NCBI GenBank assembly: GCA_964631235.1
Contig: CAZVZX010000008.1
Location: 1 to 64,000 of the forward strand
Direction: 5' to 3'
Length of the DNA: 64,000 nucleotides
DNA from: JARKPK01 sp964631235
Lineage (GTDB): Bacteria > Planctomycetota > Planctomycetia > Pirellulales > Thermoguttaceae
The position numbers were made by a program, and so were the translations under genes. The notes below the pieces were generated by a model that worked only from the letters and a program-made list of their open reading frames with translations, did not search any database and was not told where the DNA came from. The first letter of the stretch is position 1; each line of letters starts with the position of its first letter. Of this stretch, positions 33,351-42,879 are shown one piece after another.

Positions 33351-34619
33351 TCAGTCGCATCCTCGGCCGTTGCCGCCACAACCGATTCCCTTGCCGCAGC
33401 GATGGATACTCGCCAGCGGTGCTCGGAGCTTGACGTTGCGAACGACGGCGTCGATGGCGTCTTCGATCAGGCCTTCCGTCAGCACCAGTTCGATTCCGCG
33501 TTCGGCAAGCACTCGATGAGGCGCCTCGCCGGCGCCAGCCGCAAGCACCGCCCGACAATCGTGAAGCACATCGGCCAATGCGAGCCAGCGGTCGCGCCCG
33601 CCGCCCGGGGGCGGCGCCGATCGGGTGTCGACTTGCACGAAACCATTCGGTCCGCGGGCGAAAATCGCCAGTTGCGACGCCTCTCCCAAGTGCAGATTGA
33701 CCAATACGCCCTCGGCGGTGGCTACTGCGATATTCGGCCGATTATCGGCTGAGGCGATCGGTCTGGCAGTGGCCGAGAGCAGGGCCAACTCGGCCCGAGC
33801 GGGAACCGGTTCGCCGAGCAGTCCGACGGCGTCCGCGCGGCAGCGCGTGCAGTGACTCATTGTGGGAAGATATCGGCGCGCTTCCGTCCTCGCCGCTTCA
33901 ACCATGCCGTGCGACGGCGGCGAAATCGATCCGAAGGGCGTGCCATCTACGGGGTACAACGGAACGATATTACTGATCGAAGCTCCCAGCTCCGCCGTCT
34001 GCCGCGCCACCTCGGCAACATGACCGTCGTTGATCCCCGGAATGAGGATCGAATTGATCTTCACCTTGATGCCCGCGCGATGCAGACCGCGAATCGCCTC
34101 GGCCTGCCGCTGCCAAAGCAACTCGGCGGCCGCGGTGCCGCGATACACCCGCTTGTCGCAACGGATCCAAGCGTAGATCTGCGCGCCGACGACCGGATCC
34201 ACCGCGTTGACCGTCAGCGTGACATGGCTGGTTTGCACCTCGGCCAGTTGTTCTACATAGGGGGCCACGTTCAGCCCATTCGAGGCGACGCAAAGCAACA
34301 ACTGCGGATCGGACGCCCGCACCAGTCGAAGGGTTTCGATCGTGCGTTCCGCGGTGGCGAAGGGATCGCCCGGACCGGCAATGCCGACGACCGAGATGCG
34401 CGGATCGAATTGTCGCGCCTCGTGTAGATAGGCCAACGCTTGCTGGGGTGAAAGGACGGCCGTCGTCACACCCGGGCGGCTCTCGTTCGCGCAGTCGTAC
34501 ACGCGCTTGCAGAAATTGCATTGGACATTGCAGTCGGGCGCCACGGGCAGATGAACTCGGGCGAATCGGGTCCGAGCCTCCGCCGTGAAACACGGATGTC
34601 GAGATAGATCTAGCGTCAT
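33351..34619 (-). CDS. nifB: FeMo-cofactor core synthase (radical SAM plus NifX-like domain)
   Basis: This 422-residue enzyme forms the 8Fe core NifB-co. The N-terminal radical SAM site is CNVQCNFC (residues 30-37) after HLPVAPD. Further Cys residues (HPCF and HCTRCRADAVG) bind its accessory clusters. The C-terminal part from about residue 295 resembles the NifX/NafY domain (IAVATAEGVLVNLHLGEA) and ends in a Cys- and Gly-rich tail (CGKGIGCGGNGRGCD). It lies 18 bases after nifN and is probably cotranscribed with it. Confidence 0.95.
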   Translation of the reverse strand: MTLDLSRHPCFTAEARTRFARVHLPVAPDCNVQCNFCKRVYDCANESRPGVTTAVLSPQQALAYLHEARQFDPRISVVGIAGPGDPFATAERTIETLRLVRASDPQLLLCVASNGLNVAPYVEQLAEVQTSHVTLTVNAVDPVVGAQIYAWIRCDKRVYRGTAAAELLWQRQAEAIRGLHRAGIKVKINSILIPGINDGHVAEVARQTAELGASISNIVPLYPVDGTPFGSISPPSHGMVEAARTEARRYLPTMSHCTRCRADAVGLLGEPVPARAELALLSATARPIASADNRPNIAVATAEGVLVNLHLGEASQLAIFARGPNGFVQVDTRSAPPPGGGRDRWLALADVLHDCRAVLAAGAGEAPHRVLAERGIELVLTEGLIEDAIDAVVRNVKLRAPLASIHRCGKGIGCGGNGRGCD

Positions 34620-34637
34620 CGCCGCTTCTCCCGCCTC

Positions 34638-36071
34638 TCACATGTAGCTATATCCGACCGGAGACGACTCCTGCCACTTTTCGAGCAATGCATTGACGAT
34701 TCGATCAAACAATTGCTGTGTGCCGGCGTAACCGAAGTGCAACAAGCGCGGACCGTCGATCCGATCGTGGATTGGAAAACCCACTCGCACCAGCGGCACG
34801 TTGAGCCGCCGGGCCAAAGAATAGGCCTTGCTACTTCCGACGATCACGTCGGGTTGAAGACGCAGGGCCTGCTGCTCGATGTCGGCGAAATCCGTGTCGT
34901 CGCACACCAACGGCAGTCGGCATTCGCTTGGTGTGGCTTCTGAATCGCTGTTCGCACCGCGCGGCAATACGACGCCGGGGATGGAATCATCGGCGTCGTC
35001 CGCATTCGTTCGCTCCGATTGCGGCAGCGTGAGTCCCTTGGCACCGGTGGCACATAAGACGGGTTTCATTCCGATTTCGTCGAGAAAGCCCGCGATCGCC
35101 GCAACCAAATCACGTTGGCCGCATACGACCGCGCGCTTGCCGAAGACGTACTTGTGCGCGTCAACATACGAGTCGATCAAACGACCGCGTCGTTCGGTCC
35201 ACTCGTGGGGGGCGGGCGCATCGGCCAGGGCGTCGAGCAGCGTGCCGAGACGATCAACGGCGGCGATCCCGATCGGCAAGGGAAGCACCTGCCGCGGCAC
35301 GCCGAATCGATCCTGCAAAAACTCGCCCGCCGTTGGACCGGTTCCGCCGTCGGCAAATTCGATTGTCATCCGCGAGCCTCCCATGCGGCCGATTGCCTCG
35401 ATCGGCGTCCCGCCTGGCGGGATGCGGTGATACTCCGTCCACGTCGGCCCGTCGAGGGTGTCGGAGAAATCGGGCACGACGATCGTTTCGATCCCGCGTG
35501 CGCGAAACAGGGCTTTCATCTCGCGCAGATCGGCGGGTGAACTGGGCGGCGCGATCAGGTTCACCGCTTCGTGGCGTTCGCCGTCGCACGCTAGCGACCG
35601 AACGATTGCCGCCGTCGCGGCACGATAGCCGTCTTCGTAGCTGTCGCAATAACTCGGCGTGGACACATAAACCAGCGTGGGCAATGGGAGCGATTCCTCG
35701 GCGGCGATTTCGCGGAGAAAGAGCGGCACATCGTCGCCGATCGTCTCGGCCAAGCAGGTGCTTGCGATGCCGATCAGCCGCGGTTCATACTGGCGGATGA
35801 CATTCGCGATCGCGATGCGCAAGTTCTCGCGACCACCGAATACGGCCGACTCCTCGCTGAAGCTTGTCGATGCGATGTCGAGCGGCTCGCGAAAATGGCT
35901 GATCATGTAACGGCGGATGTAGGTGGCGCAGCCTTGCGAGCCGTGCAGTAGGGGCATCGCGCCCGCGATTCCGCGGAATGCAAGGCACGCACCCAAGGGC
36001 GCACAGAGGCGGCAGGAGTTTTCCGTCGCCGATCGCGCATGGTTCGCAGCCGATGCGGTTGCCTGATTCAT
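34638..36071 (-). CDS. nifN: Nitrogenase cofactor scaffold subunit NifN
   Basis: This 477-residue protein pairs with NifE to finish FeMo-cofactor before transfer to NifDK. NifK-like features are HGSQGCATYIRRYMISHFREP, SFSEESAVFGG and ASTCLAETIGDDVP. It has an acidic Asp-rich linker near residues 365-390 (NADDADDSIPG and nearby), longer than I expect for NifN. ATG 36071 overlaps the nifE stop (ATGA); the open frame reaches 36338 but runs inside nifE. Its nearest functional role is as scaffold rather than catalyst. Confidence 0.92.
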   Translation of the reverse strand: MNQATASAANHARSATENSCRLCAPLGACLAFRGIAGAMPLLHGSQGCATYIRRYMISHFREPLDIASTSFSEESAVFGGRENLRIAIANVIRQYEPRLIGIASTCLAETIGDDVPLFLREIAAEESLPLPTLVYVSTPSYCDSYEDGYRAATAAIVRSLACDGERHEAVNLIAPPSSPADLREMKALFRARGIETIVVPDFSDTLDGPTWTEYHRIPPGGTPIEAIGRMGGSRMTIEFADGGTGPTAGEFLQDRFGVPRQVLPLPIGIAAVDRLGTLLDALADAPAPHEWTERRGRLIDSYVDAHKYVFGKRAVVCGQRDLVAAIAGFLDEIGMKPVLCATGAKGLTLPQSERTNADDADDSIPGVVLPRGANSDSEATPSECRLPLVCDDTDFADIEQQALRLQPDVIVGSSKAYSLARRLNVPLVRVGFPIHDRIDGPRLLHFGYAGTQQLFDRIVNALLEKWQESSPVGYSYM

Positions 36072-37417
36072 AGAGCACCCCTTCGACCGCCGCGGCAGAA
36101 CTTCCAAACGGGCGAAGTTGCCGACGACCGGACCTCGCGCGCGAAATTCAACATTCCCTGAAAGCCCGCCAACGCTATCTTTCGCTCGTGATTGTGGTCG
36201 CAGAAGCCGATTCCTAATTTGTAGGCGATGGGGCGTTCTTTCACGCCGCCGATCAGCAGATCGACCTTCTTTTCGTGGAGGAACCGCGAAAGCTCCAGCG
36301 GATTGGCGTCGTCGATCAGCACGGTTCCTTCGTCGCACAGCTCGGCCAGGGCTTGGTAGTCGTCGCGGCCTCCGGTTTGTGATCCGACGACCACAGAGGG
36401 CATGCCCAGTGTTCGCAGCGATCGAACCAGCGAGAACGCCTTGAACGCGCCGCCGGTGTAGATCGCCGCCCGTCGTCCGCGCAGCGCTCGCCGATGCTCG
36501 CGCAACTCGGGCAAAATCGCCGAAATCTCGCGTTCTACCAGTTCACGGGCACGCTGAAGAATCTCCTTGCGGCCGAAATGCCGGGCCACGGCATAAAGTG
36601 ATTCCGCCATGTCTTCGAGCCCGAAGTACGACACGCGCAGATACGGAATGCCGTAGCGTTCGTGCATCGTTCGGGCCAAATGGATCATCGAACCGGAACA
36701 CTGCACCACATTGAGCCGAGCGCCGTGCGCCTTGCGAATGTCGTTTACGCGGCCGTCTCCGGTGATCGTCGCGACCACCTTGATGCCGATCTGACGGTAA
36801 TAGTCGCGGATCATCCAGGTTTCGCCGGCGAGATTGAATTCGCCGAGGATATTGATACTCAGCGGTCCGATCCCCGCGGTGTCGCCGGTGCCGACGAGTT
36901 GCGCCAAACCGTCGCAGGCGGCGCGATATCCGTCTTTCTTCGTGCCGCGAAAACCCTCGCACTGAATCGGCAGAACGTCGATCGATTTCTCTTGCGCAAC
37001 GCGGCGGCAGACGGCCGCCACGTCGTCGCCGATCAAACCGACGATGCATGTGGAATAGACGAAGGCGGCCTTCGGACGGTAGCGGTCGATCAGTTCGCAC
37101 AGCGACTGATAGAGCTTCGCCTCGCCGCCATAGATCACGTCGCGTTCGCGCAAATCGGTAGAAAAGCTCTTGCGATGCAGTTCCGGGCCCGAACTCAGTG
37201 CCCCGCGAATGTCCCAAGTGTAGGCGGCACAGCCGATCGGGCCATGAATCAGGTGGATCGCATCGGCGATCGGATAGAGCACGACCCGCGATCCGCAGAA
37301 GACGCATGCCCGCTGACTCACCGCACCGGCCAAACTTCGCCGGTCGCAGGCCATCGCGAACGGCCGTTCGCCCGTTTCGTGGATTTGCGGTTTGCGGGCA
37401 TCAAGGATTTCGACCAT
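36068..37417 (-). CDS. nifE: Nitrogenase cofactor scaffold subunit NifE
   Basis: This 449-residue NifD-like scaffold carries Cys ligands in RACVFCGSRVVLYPIAD, HGPIGCAAYTWDIRG and YSTCIVGLIGDDV, and Gly-rich GEFNLAGETW. It lacks the full NifD cofactor-ligand pattern, as expected for NifE. It is 54 bases downstream of nifK and overlaps nifN by four bases, giving the order K-E-N. The C terminus ends with a basic GGRRGAL. Confidence 0.93.
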   Translation of the reverse strand: MVEILDARKPQIHETGERPFAMACDRRSLAGAVSQRACVFCGSRVVLYPIADAIHLIHGPIGCAAYTWDIRGALSSGPELHRKSFSTDLRERDVIYGGEAKLYQSLCELIDRYRPKAAFVYSTCIVGLIGDDVAAVCRRVAQEKSIDVLPIQCEGFRGTKKDGYRAACDGLAQLVGTGDTAGIGPLSINILGEFNLAGETWMIRDYYRQIGIKVVATITGDGRVNDIRKAHGARLNVVQCSGSMIHLARTMHERYGIPYLRVSYFGLEDMAESLYAVARHFGRKEILQRARELVEREISAILPELREHRRALRGRRAAIYTGGAFKAFSLVRSLRTLGMPSVVVGSQTGGRDDYQALAELCDEGTVLIDDANPLELSRFLHEKKVDLLIGGVKERPIAYKLGIGFCDHNHERKIALAGFQGMLNFAREVRSSATSPVWKFCRGGRRGAL

Positions 37418-37471
37418 GAGATCACCGGTAGTGTGCGCAACTGAAGTAGCAAGTCGGCCGTCGCCAACCGG

Positions 37472-38854
37472 CTACATGACCAGTTCAAAGCTCTCCTCGG
37501 GACAAATCCGGTCGGTTCGATCGAGCAAGGCATCGAGGATCTTTTCCAACAAGCGCACGCCGCCCACGTAACCCACCGTGGGGAAGTACGAATGGCCGAC
37601 GCGATCGAGGATGGGGAACCCGTGCCTGACCAGCGGAATGTTCTCGTCGCGGGCAATGTATTTGCCGTAGGTGTTTCCGATCAGCAGGTCCACCGGTTCT
37701 TTCTTTATCCACTGATGCATCAAGAACATGTCGGCCCCGGGCCCTTGACGCACAACGGCCTCGGGAACTCGGCCCGCCAACGCCGCGGCGATGCGATCCG
37801 CGAAGCGTCCACCGGGTGTGCCGGTTACGATGTACACGGGGCGCATATCGATGTCGGCTAGGAATTCGACCAGCGCCACGAGCTGATCCGGATCGCCCCA
37901 CAGAGCGACGCGCTTTCCGTGAAAGTACTGATGCATGTCGGTAATCAGATCGACAAGCCGGCCTCGCTCGGCGTTGATTTCCGGGGGAACCTTCACGCCC
38001 GCGATTTTTCGCAAGCTGTCAATCATCCGATCGGTGGCGCGAAGCCCAATGGGCAGTTCGAGAATCCGCGACGGGACGCGGTGCTTTACCTCCAGAAGTC
38101 TGGCCGCGGCCTCAGAACTGCTCGGGCCGAGAGCGACCGTGGCCTGGCTGGCGCCCGTGCGGCGCAGATCGTCGATCGTCGTTCCGCCCGAAGGATAGAA
38201 CTGGTGCTTGCCCGTCTGCGGCGTATCGAGAACATCAGATGTGTCGGGGAAGACGATTGGAGATATGCCGAGCAGCCGGACGAGCCGCTTGATCTCGCGG
38301 ATATCAGCCGGTTCGACCCAACCGGGCACGATATTGATCGTCGGTCCGCGCCTTTCCGATTCCAGGGCGAAATAATCGACCATGCCCCGCGTCATGTTGG
38401 AAAAGCCTGTGACGTGCGACCCGACATAACTCGGCGTATTCGCGTGGATGACGTACTTGCCCGGGGGGATTTTTCCTTCTTCGAGAGCCTTCTTTGCGAT
38501 CTGGGGCACATCGTCGCCGATTGTCTCCGAAAGACAGGTCGTGTGGACGGCGATGACGTCGGGATCGTACACGGCGAAAATGTTCTGAATCGCTTGCAGC
38601 AGATTCGCCTGGCCGCCGAACACTGACGAGCCCTCGGTGAACGAACTGGTGGCTGCCATTACCGGCTCTTTGTAGTGCCGTGTCAGCGTGCTGCGGTGGT
38701 AGGCGCAGCACCCCTGCGACCCGTGGCTGTGCGGCAGGCAGCGATGAATTCCCAACGCCGCATACATCGCCCCGATCGGTTGGCAGGTCTTCGCCGGATT
38801 GATGGTCAATGCCTGGCGTTCGACGATCTCGGATGTAGTATGTCTGAGCAGCAT
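37472..38854 (-). CDS. nifK: Nitrogenase MoFe protein beta subunit
   Basis: This 460-residue subunit holds half of the P-cluster: TCQPIGAM, HGSQGC and HTTCLSETIGDD supply the three Cys. It lacks the long N-terminal extension of proteobacterial NifK, as in clostridial and other anaerobe enzymes. PSYVGSHVTGFSNM and GKHQFYPSGGTT are further family-like segments. A 200-base gap separates it from nifD, wider than usual, and contains two small hairpins. Confidence 0.96.
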   Translation of the reverse strand: MLLRHTTSEIVERQALTINPAKTCQPIGAMYAALGIHRCLPHSHGSQGCCAYHRSTLTRHYKEPVMAATSSFTEGSSVFGGQANLLQAIQNIFAVYDPDVIAVHTTCLSETIGDDVPQIAKKALEEGKIPPGKYVIHANTPSYVGSHVTGFSNMTRGMVDYFALESERRGPTINIVPGWVEPADIREIKRLVRLLGISPIVFPDTSDVLDTPQTGKHQFYPSGGTTIDDLRRTGASQATVALGPSSSEAAARLLEVKHRVPSRILELPIGLRATDRMIDSLRKIAGVKVPPEINAERGRLVDLITDMHQYFHGKRVALWGDPDQLVALVEFLADIDMRPVYIVTGTPGGRFADRIAAALAGRVPEAVVRQGPGADMFLMHQWIKKEPVDLLIGNTYGKYIARDENIPLVRHGFPILDRVGHSYFPTVGYVGGVRLLEKILDALLDRTDRICPEESFELVM

Positions 38855-39055
38855 GATGGCACCTCTGTATCACTTGCCCCGAAGTCGTTTTTCTCTCGGC
38901 AAGAATTCCGGCAACCGGCGGGAGCGGGGTTTCGGCCGGGTGCGACTGCACCGATTTGTTGGCGGCCCCGCCGCCCAGTGTTCATTGGTTTGAAAAGGCG
39001 ATGCACTCCTCTGCGGCGAAACCGGACAAGCCCGGTAGGCACGATTCGGCCGCCG
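38855..39055. other. nifD-nifK intercistronic region with two small hairpins
   Basis: The 201 bases hold two 5-bp inverted repeats: GGCGG/CCGCC at 38961-38975 and ACCGG/CCGGT at 39021-39036. No promoter or gene is convincing. The hairpins could slow exonucleases or limit read-through and so set different D and K levels, which is speculative. Confidence 0.4.
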
Positions 39056-40684
39056 TCATCTCACAAAAGCGGCTGTCAACGATGCGGAAGATTTCTGCCA
39101 CGGGGCCTCAGCCATCGACCAGATGCTCGCGTTGACCATCCGATCGATCTCGCGGTAGAAATTGATGGCGCCGCGAAACCCAGCATAGGGGCCGCCGTAG
39201 TCGTAACTGTGCAACTGCTTGCAGGGAACGCCCATCTTTTGCACGACGTACTTCTCCTTGATTCCGGCGCAGAAGACGTCGGGACGATACATCTCGATCA
39301 TTCGCTCCGTTTCGTAATGACTGATGTCGTCGATCACCAAGGTGCCTTGGTCCATGTCGGGCATCATTCCCTCATAATCTTGGAATCCGATTCCGGCCTC
39401 ATCGAGCCGCCGCCTCGCGTCTTCGGTGACGCGAGCGCGATAATGCTGCGGATCCGGCTCGACGTGCAGCTCCTCGATATTGCGGCTATCGGCATCGACC
39501 TTGATCGTCGGCAGCACGCGACGGCCTTCGTAGTCGTCGCGATGGGCGAACTCGTATCCGGCGGCAATGGTCTTCATGCCGATCTCGGAAAAGAGCTCCT
39601 GATAGTGATGCGCCCGGCTGCCCCCGACAAAAAGCATGGCGGTTTTGCCGGCGCAGCGGGCGCGAATTTCATCCTGAGCTTCGCGAACCGCGCACATTTC
39701 CGTGTCGATCACTTCCTCCGTGCGGTTCAGCAGATCGGGGTCGTCGAAATACTTCGCGATCTTTCGCAGCGACTTGGCCGTAGCCTCCGCTCCGATGAAA
39801 TTGACTTTGATCCAAGGAACGCCATATCGCTTCTCAATCATGTCCGCAACGTAGTTGATCGATCGGTGGCACATTACGCAGTTCAGGTCGGCCGTGTGGG
39901 CATTTTCGAACTGCGCGATCGTCGAGTTTCCGCTGAACGTGGCCGTCAGCGTGATCCCGCAACGTTCGAGCAGATCCTCGATGACAAATGCGTCGCCCCC
40001 GATGTTGTATTCGCCGAGCAGCCCGATGCGGAACCTGCCGCCCTTGATCTCGTCGTCGCGTCCGATGACATGCTTGAACAGTTGGTTGTTGGCGATGTGG
40101 TGTCCGGCCGACTGGCTGACGCCTTTGTAGCCTTCGCAACTGAAGGCGAAGACATTGATTCCGAGCTTCTCCTTCATTTCGCGAGCGACGGCATGAACGT
40201 CGTCGCCGATCAGGCCAACCGGGCAGGTGGCGAACACGGCAATGGCTTTCGGATGAAACAAATCGAACGCCTCTTGAATGGCGCTGCGCAACTTCTTCTC
40301 GCCGCCGAAGATGATCTCCTCCTCCTGCATGTCGGTGGAGAAGCAATAGGTCATGAAGTTCTCTTCGGACGGACTCGCCGGCCGAGTCTGATTGCGGCGG
40401 GTGAGCCAGGAGTAGAACCCGCAGCCGATCGGGCCATGAGTGATATTGACGATGTCGCGCGTTGGGCCGAGCACCACCCCCTTGCACCCGGCGTAGGTGC
40501 AGCCGCGCTGGGTGATGATGCCCGGCGTGGTTCGGACATTCGCCATGATTTCGGGGGCGGGAGCATCGTCCGTCGGCTGATTGACAACGATCTGCTGCGC
40601 TCGCTTGCGGGCCACCTTCGGCGGGTACACCTTGAGCAACTCGCGGCGGGCCTCCGACGGATTGAGTGACGAATCGAGTGACAT
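39056..40684 (-). CDS. nifD: Nitrogenase MoFe protein alpha subunit
   Basis: This 542-residue catalytic subunit has every key residue. P-cluster ligands are Cys62, Cys88 and Cys154; active-site Gln191 and His195 lie in GVSQSAGHH; the FeMo-cofactor ligands are Cys272 (VMCHRSINYV) and His492 (LHSYDYGGPY). A region of roughly 50 residues around 390-445, with RNIEELHVEPD and DYEGMMPD, is the insertion seen in Clostridium-type (group II) NifD. AAGGAG precedes ATG 40684. The enzyme should be functional with NifK and NifH. Confidence 0.97.
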   Translation of the reverse strand: MSLDSSLNPSEARRELLKVYPPKVARKRAQQIVVNQPTDDAPAPEIMANVRTTPGIITQRGCTYAGCKGVVLGPTRDIVNITHGPIGCGFYSWLTRRNQTRPASPSEENFMTYCFSTDMQEEEIIFGGEKKLRSAIQEAFDLFHPKAIAVFATCPVGLIGDDVHAVAREMKEKLGINVFAFSCEGYKGVSQSAGHHIANNQLFKHVIGRDDEIKGGRFRIGLLGEYNIGGDAFVIEDLLERCGITLTATFSGNSTIAQFENAHTADLNCVMCHRSINYVADMIEKRYGVPWIKVNFIGAEATAKSLRKIAKYFDDPDLLNRTEEVIDTEMCAVREAQDEIRARCAGKTAMLFVGGSRAHHYQELFSEIGMKTIAAGYEFAHRDDYEGRRVLPTIKVDADSRNIEELHVEPDPQHYRARVTEDARRRLDEAGIGFQDYEGMMPDMDQGTLVIDDISHYETERMIEMYRPDVFCAGIKEKYVVQKMGVPCKQLHSYDYGGPYAGFRGAINFYREIDRMVNASIWSMAEAPWQKSSASLTAAFVR

Positions 40685-40705
40685 GAAAGGACTCCTTCTT
40701 CGGGC

Positions 40706-41092
40706 TTATGCAGCCGTATCGTCGATCGCGGCGTCGCCTCGCTGACCAGTGCGAATGCGCACCGCATCGGCGATCGGCGCCACGAAGATCTTCCCGTCAC
40801 CGGGATGTCCCGACTGGTTCACGGCAATGATCGTGCGGACGACGGCAGCCGTCAGATCGTCGGGGACAACGATGTTCAATAGTCGCTTCGGAATCAGCTT
40901 CGGCCCGGGGCCCAACTGCGAGATCGCTTCGTCGCAGCCGGATTCGGCGCCGCGCAACAGCAGATAATCCACCTTTCCCTTACCCCGCCCCACCACTTTA
41001 CGAGCAGTGAACGAGACGACGCCTGCCTCGGCCAGGGCTTGCTTCGTGTGATTCATCTTGTTCATGCGGATTACCGCGACAATTTCTTTCAT
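40706..41092 (-). CDS. nifI2: PII-like nitrogenase regulator NifI2
   Basis: This 128-residue GlnB-family protein, with NifI1, binds and inhibits NifDK when nitrogen is sufficient, sensing 2-oxoglutarate and ATP. PII signatures include VVGRGKGKVDYLLLRG at the T-loop region and HPGDGKIFVAPIADAVRIRTG at the C-terminal loop. Its T-loop is altered relative to GlnB and lacks the uridylylated Tyr context, as in NifI2. It lies between nifI1 and nifD. Confidence 0.93.
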   Translation of the reverse strand: MKEIVAVIRMNKMNHTKQALAEAGVVSFTARKVVGRGKGKVDYLLLRGAESGCDEAISQLGPGPKLIPKRLLNIVVPDDLTAAVVRTIIAVNQSGHPGDGKIFVAPIADAVRIRTGQRGDAAIDDTAA

Positions 41093-41119
41093 AGCGTTGC
41101 TCCTAATGAGGAGAGGATA

Positions 41120-41485
41120 TTACGATTCGGTCGCTACGGCGGACGATGCGGCCGAGGGGATGTCGTCGCGGCTGCCGGTGCGAACCGTGTACACCTCCTC
41201 GACAGGCGACACGAATATCTTGCCGTCTCCGCATGCGCCGTCGGGGCCGCTGCGCGATGCTTTGGTGATCACATCGATGACGAAGTCCTTGTCATCGTCG
41301 TGAACGACAATCATCAACAACTCCTTGGGCAGTTCGTCGTAAGTGACCTCGCCGACTCTCATGCCCCGCTGTCGGCCTCGGCCGTACACGTCCATCTTCG
41401 TAACGGCCGGAAAGCCTGCATCGAGCAGCGCAGCCAATACTTCGGGAGATTTCTCGGGTCGAATGATCGCTCGAATCATTTGCAT
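41120..41485 (-). CDS. nifI1: PII-like nitrogenase regulator NifI1
   Basis: This 121-residue GlnB-family protein forms the NifI1-NifI2 switch. It has MQMIRAIIRPEKSPEVLAAL, VYGRGRQRGMRVGEVTYDEL in the T-loop region, and GDGKIFVSPVEEVYTVRTG. It follows nifH by 97 bases. Presence of nifI genes between nifH and nifD is typical of methanogens, clostridia and some anaerobic bacteria rather than of aerobic proteobacteria. Confidence 0.94.
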   Translation of the reverse strand: MQMIRAIIRPEKSPEVLAALLDAGFPAVTKMDVYGRGRQRGMRVGEVTYDELPKELLMIVVHDDDKDFVIDVITKASRSGPDGACGDGKIFVSPVEEVYTVRTGSRDDIPSAASSAVATES

Positions 41486-41582
41486 GTTAGGTCATCCTCG
41501 AAATCTGTTCGGCGCCGGCCGAACCGCTTGGGCGCGGCTGCCGATGGGGAGAAAAAGAGGAAACGTTCGTCGGCCGCGCGGT

Positions 41583-42410
41583 TCACGCCACAGCCAAGCC
41601 GAAGTCGAGAAGCAGCGATTCCAAATCGTTGATCGACAGCGGACGCGGAATGACGAACATCTCGTTGGCGTCAATGGCGCGAGCCAAGGTCCGGTATTCG
41701 TCGGCCTGGGGGCATGTCGGGTTCCACTCGATCACGGTTTTCTTGTTGATTTCGGCGCGTTGCACGTCGTTGTCGCGCGGAAGAAAGTGGATCATCTGAG
41801 TGCCCAATTGTCGCGCGAATTCCTCGATCATCTCGCGCTCGTTGTCGACGCGACGGCTATTGCAGATCAGCCCGCCGAGCCTGACGCCTCCGGCTTCCGC
41901 GAATTTGACGATGCCTTTGCAGATATTGTTGGCGGCATACATCGCCATCATCTCGCCGGAGCAAACGATGTAGATTTCCTGTGCCTTGCCCTCGCGGATG
42001 GGCATTGCGAAGCCCCCGCACACAACATCCCCCAGAACATCGTAGAACACGTAGTCGAGGTTCTGGTCTCCGCCATAGGCACCGAGTTGTTCGAGCAGAT
42101 TGATCGAGGTGATGATCCCGCGGCCGGCGCACCCCACGCCGGGCTCGGGCCCGCCCGACTCGGTGCATAAGCACTCGCCGAATCCTTCGCGGCGGATGTC
42201 GTCGAGATTCACGTCCTCGCCTTCGTCTCGCAGCGTGTCGAGAACGGTCTTTTGCGCCAACCCGCCCAGCAATAGGCGAGTCGAATCGGCCTTCGGGTCG
42301 CAGCCGACTACCATCACCTTGCGCCCCATTTCGGCAAGCGCGGCTACGGTGTTTTGGGTTGTTGTCGATTTGCCGATACCGCCCTTGCCATAAATCGCTA
42401 TCTTACGCAT
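41583..42410 (-). CDS. nifH: Nitrogenase iron protein
   Basis: This 275-residue homodimeric ATPase delivers electrons to NifDK. The P-loop GKGGIGKST (residues 9-17), the cluster ligands Cys94 and Cys131 (GVGCAGRG and DVVCGGF), and Arg97, the ADP-ribosylation site, are all present. VMVVGCDPKADSTRLLLGG and YVFYDVLGDVVCGGFA are canonical. It is the first structural gene of the operon and is preceded by a sigma-54 promoter at 42509-42524. No draT is visible nearby. Confidence 0.97.
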   Translation of the reverse strand: MRKIAIYGKGGIGKSTTTQNTVAALAEMGRKVMVVGCDPKADSTRLLLGGLAQKTVLDTLRDEGEDVNLDDIRREGFGECLCTESGGPEPGVGCAGRGIITSINLLEQLGAYGGDQNLDYVFYDVLGDVVCGGFAMPIREGKAQEIYIVCSGEMMAMYAANNICKGIVKFAEAGGVRLGGLICNSRRVDNEREMIEEFARQLGTQMIHFLPRDNDVQRAEINKKTVIEWNPTCPQADEYRTLARAIDANEMFVIPRPLSINDLESLLLDFGLAVA

Positions 42411-42879
42411 GTTTCTCGCTCCGAATTGATCTGACCGAATGCCTCGCCGATGCGCTCGTCCAACACACTCCGGCGGCGAGCGGCCGTGTGATACGTCGAT
42501 CTCTTGTATGCAATGGGTGTGCCGGTGAATGAGAATTCGCCGGCGGCGACCTAACTAGGCCGCAAGAATGCCGCGGAACTGATCGAAAGCCGCACTATTC
42601 GCGTGTGAGTCGCTCGTCGGAAGAGAGAAAAAATTGTCGTGCCAGCACGGCCGTTTTGATTACGAATCGGCGTTGCGTGTTGCATACAGCGTAAGTCCTC
42701 AACGAGTTACGTCGTGCGACAAAAATGTCACTCGTCGCGGCAAGAGGGAAGAGAATGTCGCGGACTATCGGCTCGGTCACACCGCGAAAACAGCGGTGCC
42801 CACTGCCCAGTGGCGACGAAAGGGAACGACTTCGCTTGATTCGGGCAAAGCCGACCAAGAAGAGAACGATGACCGATTA
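42411..42879. other. nifA-nifH intergenic regulatory region
   Basis: Besides the sigma-54 promoter, the 469 bases contain a perfect TGGCACG -24 half at 42644-42638 (minus strand) whose -12 half is T-rich and lacks GC. They also contain a GACA-N4-TGTC inverted repeat near 42717-42729. I did not find a clear TGT-N10-ACA NifA site. Confidence 0.5.
42509..42524 (-). promoter_or_regulatory. Sigma-54 promoter of nifH
   Basis: On the minus strand CGGCACA, four bases, TTGCA matches the -24/-12 consensus TGGCACG-N4-TTGCW at 10 of 12 defined positions, with GG and GC exactly spaced. The start would be near 42498, giving a leader of about 88 bases. nifA lies immediately upstream, as expected for an enhancer-dependent promoter. 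Confidence 0.7.

Noticed and set aside
38675..40669. 664-residue plus-strand open frame over nifK and nifD
   Set aside because: Antisense to two nitrogenase genes with all catalytic residues intact.
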